Below, piece after piece: positions 61,649 to 64,000 of a stretch of 64,000 bases of DNA (its first letter is position 1; the number at the start of each line of letters is the position of its first letter). Where the stretch lies: the NCBI GenBank assembly GCA_036925085.1, contig JAUPFP010000011.1, positions 806,001 through 870,000 of the forward strand, read 5' to 3'. This DNA is from Brachycybe producta (taxonomy: Eukaryota > Arthropoda > Diplopoda > Playtdesmida > Andrognathidae). The notes beneath the pieces are model-generated. The model was not told the origin of the DNA. It saw only the letters and a program-made list of their open reading frames with translations, and searched no databases. The position numbers and the translations under genes are program-made.

Positions 61649-63432
61649 CCGATAGACGTCAGCGTGTACATGATCTCCGAGTGTCCTTCACATTGGAATG
61701 ACAAGAGGACAGAAAAATTATGCATTCGTCAAGTGCCGAAATATGTTTACGAGGACACTTTGGACATACCAGTCGTTAGTAAAAACACCAACATTACGTA
61801 TGCAAATGTTTACTGTGCCCGTTGTAACAATGACACAAACCTCGTACAATGGTCAATATCGGTGCAATGTCCATTGGGTTTCAAAAATTGCTTCGAAAAT
61901 TTGACAGAGTGGCAATACGTTCCTCGTAGTTACTACTGGCTTCACGTCGGCTATAGTCATAATGAAACAGTGTCGAAGAGCTTAACGTTCAAACTTGCGA
62001 TAGATCGAAAGAAATACTACGAAACGTACAAAGCACGACAATGTAAAGAAGACGTCATCAATCACTGTCCTTCAAACTGGACTGAACAAAAAGAGATTCA
62101 ACTATGTTCCATGTATTCTCTAATGGTGACCAGTCGAAAGAATAATCAAACCTACAAAAATGAGTATTGCGCTTTATGCAATGGGGTTCCCAAAAATAGT
62201 AAGCTATCCTGTCCAAAACCGAAACAAAAAGTCAAAACCCCTTCCAATATGGGATCGGTTATTACTACACCAAGCTATTCATATCACATACTCATAAACT
62301 TCATGGAAACGGGTAAATGTGGAGGGAATCAAAACATCGAATGTGGTTATGGAGAAACATGCGATGCACTTGCAAACCGATGTCGTAAATTTACTAGCGG
62401 TAATCGGTTTCGAATGTGTTTGGATGGACAGTGTGTTTCCGTTCTTTCGAACGACGGCGAGCAGTCGGAAAATTTGAATGATTGTGAAAAGAAATTTGTA
62501 GCTGCACAGATTATTTTAACCAGAGTTTGCGTTTTCATTTCTCTCATCTGTTTGGCAACTCATATTTTAATTCAAATAATTTTACCAAAACTACGCAATC
62601 TTCCAGGCAAGAATCTTCTTAGTTTGTCGTGTTCTCTGTTTGTCGCTCAATTTCTTTTCTTCTTTGGAAATGACATCGGTGAAAACAGTCCGTTTCACTC
62701 GTGTGCCCTAGTGGGTGCCGTAATACATTTTTGTTTCCTGTCGTCTTTCTTCTGGATGAACGTTATGGCCATCAACATATGTGGAACATTCAGTTATAAA
62801 AACCAGCTTCCATGTAGCAGCAGTTCCACAAAGACGTATTACAAGTATTCGGCATATGCATGGTTGACACCACTAGTGATCGTAACGATTTCTATTGTGA
62901 ACGACTTTACGAGCTTTTTGTCGGGGTATGAGCCTCGCTACGGTCGACCGTTTTGTTGGATTAGCAATCGTGCGGCACTGCTACTATTTTTCGTGATACC
63001 ATTGGCGGCACTCTTAGTCGAGAACTTTATCTTGTTCGTGATGACAGTTACCGGTATTCGGAGAACGGCCAAGACAATGAAACTTGCACGCAAAGATTCT
63101 TCCGGTGCCAATTCGGGAATCTCCTCTGAAAGATGAGATTTGTTTTGTACACAAAGCTGGCCATCATCATGGGACTGACGTGGACATTCGGTTTCGTAGC
63201 CTTGCTGACTGAAATAAGATTTTATTGGTATTTGTTCATCATTTTCAATAGTCTTCAAGGAGCATTCATATTTTTTGCATTTAGCTTCAAAAGGAAGGTT
63301 CTTAATTTGTTGCGAGAAAGATTCAGTGGCAAGAAACGAGTTCGTACTTGTAAAACCATCAGTACTCAAGTGACAACCATAAAATCTAATTTACCTTCAC
63401 CACTAACATCTACCACCATCGCACTAACTTGA
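61649..63432 (+). CDS. Class B GPCR-like receptor, exon 2 onward: Cys-rich ectodomain and seven helices, one-base frame break
   Basis: Acceptor TATGTTAG, phase 0. The extracellular part has two related modules, ECPSHW...YCARCN and HCPSNW...YCALCN, then a further Cys-rich stretch. Helices TM1-TM5 follow (for example QIILTRVCVFISLICLATHI; FHSCALVGAVIHFCFLSSFF; CWISNRAALLLFFVIPLAAL) up to a TGA at 63134-63136. TM6 and TM7 (KLAIIMGLTWTFGFVALL; FIIFNSLQGAFIFFAFSF) continue in another frame, 63133-63432. Helix motifs are of the secretin/adhesion/methuselah class. No GPS cleavage motif seen. Either the gene carries a frameshift or the assembly lacks a base. Confidence 0.85.
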
Positions 63433-63674
63433 TTTTTGTGTGTTAAGGCATTTAAGGTGGCTAAATGGATATTAATTTTCCGTTTGTTCCACCGGACAGC
63501 GCCACTGCAATAGCTAATGCAATGCTAAATGGACGTTTTAGTACAATTTGGACGCAAAAATGTCAAGCGAACGTTTTTTAGAAGCAACATTAGGAAAAAT
63601 TTTAAAGTGTTTTCAAAACTAGATTGGCAAACGATTATGTGATGTTTTTTCATGACAATAATTTTTTTTAAAAA

Positions 63675-63680
63675 AATAAA
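63675..63680 (+). promoter_or_regulatory. Candidate poly(A) signal of the receptor gene
   Basis: AATAAA about 240 nt after the stop at 63430-63432. The rest of the downstream region holds G/C-rich and hairpin sequence near 63820-63935. Confidence 0.4.
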
Positions 63681-63885
63681 CATTTGATAGCAGTTTGAAA
63701 ATGACACGTTTTGGGGTTTTTTCATTGACAACTATTCTAGTTTCTAAAACATTTTGAAATTTGTCATAATATTTCTCATTAAAAACGCGCGCTTGAAAAA
63801 TATAAATTTTCTCAAAACCGCGTTTGGGTGGGGGGAGAGGGGAGGGGAGATCTCCTATAGAAGGAGGTGTCCCCCCACCTCCCGA

Positions 63886-63935
63886 TGGCGCGCCTGCATG
63901 GCGCTGCATGGCAATAGCCATGCAGGCGCACCATC
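63886..63935. repeat. Hairpin with 13-bp perfect stem
   Basis: GCGCCTGCATGGC and its complement GCCATGCAGGCGC surround a short loop. Just before it lies GGAGGTG and CACCTCC. It may be the start of another hairpin-rich mobile element that leaves the window. Confidence 0.6.
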
Positions 63936-64000
63936 CGGAGGGACAAAAAACAAAATAAATATCTATTCAACCATCTTGCGTAGCATTGCAAATATAAAAA

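Noticed and set aside
63125..63140. Programmed -1 ribosomal frameshift in the receptor
   Set aside because: No X-XXY-YYZ heptamer at the overlap, and no reason for such control in this receptor class; an indel is simpler.

Overview
This is a window of AT-rich animal nuclear DNA with long introns, simple repeats and many transposon remnants. The main gene's protein sequence looks arthropod-like; a non-insect arthropod such as a chelicerate or crustacean is my guess, made without any search.

Layout. (1) 1-1674 is the 3' end of an LTR retroelement on the + strand: the end of an ORF, a roughly 400-nt hairpin-rich spacer, a purine tract and an 833-bp LTR. (2) 2394-35175 (+) is the 3' part of a T-type (Cav3) voltage-gated calcium channel gene, from segment S6 of domain I to the stop codon. 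I resolve 30 exons whose phases join into one reading frame of about 2,316 residues; the first exons lie left of the window. Two of these exons, in the domain II turret, are alternatives to each other. Introns hold hAT-like MITEs, fold-back elements and an LTR fragment. (3) 35176-46614 is intergenic: a nested hAT/fold-back element, two solo LTRs with 4-bp target duplications and a long TA/GATA microsatellite. (4) 46615-56866 is a complete 10,252-bp LTR retrotransposon on the - strand inside that microsatellite, with identical-looking 688-bp LTRs and a 4-bp target duplication. It encodes a 793-aa Gag-protease and a 725-aa protein of unknown function, but no reverse transcriptase or integrase. 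(5) 58184-63432 (+) is a secretin/adhesion-type (class B) seven-helix receptor gene with a somatomedin-B-like N-terminus. Its roughly 3-kb intron carries a solo LTR, and its ORF has a one-base frame break before TM6.

How the parts relate. The channel and the receptor are separate host genes. The two LTR elements appear related: each ends with an ORF sharing a C-terminal sequence pattern, followed by a spacer of the same length, a similar purine tract and LTR ends of the form TGTAAC. Their non-coding parts, and those of a nearby solo LTR, are unusually dense in short perfect hairpins. Together with the missing pol, this is the least familiar biology in the window. The channel's alternative turret exons are the best functional finding in a host gene.
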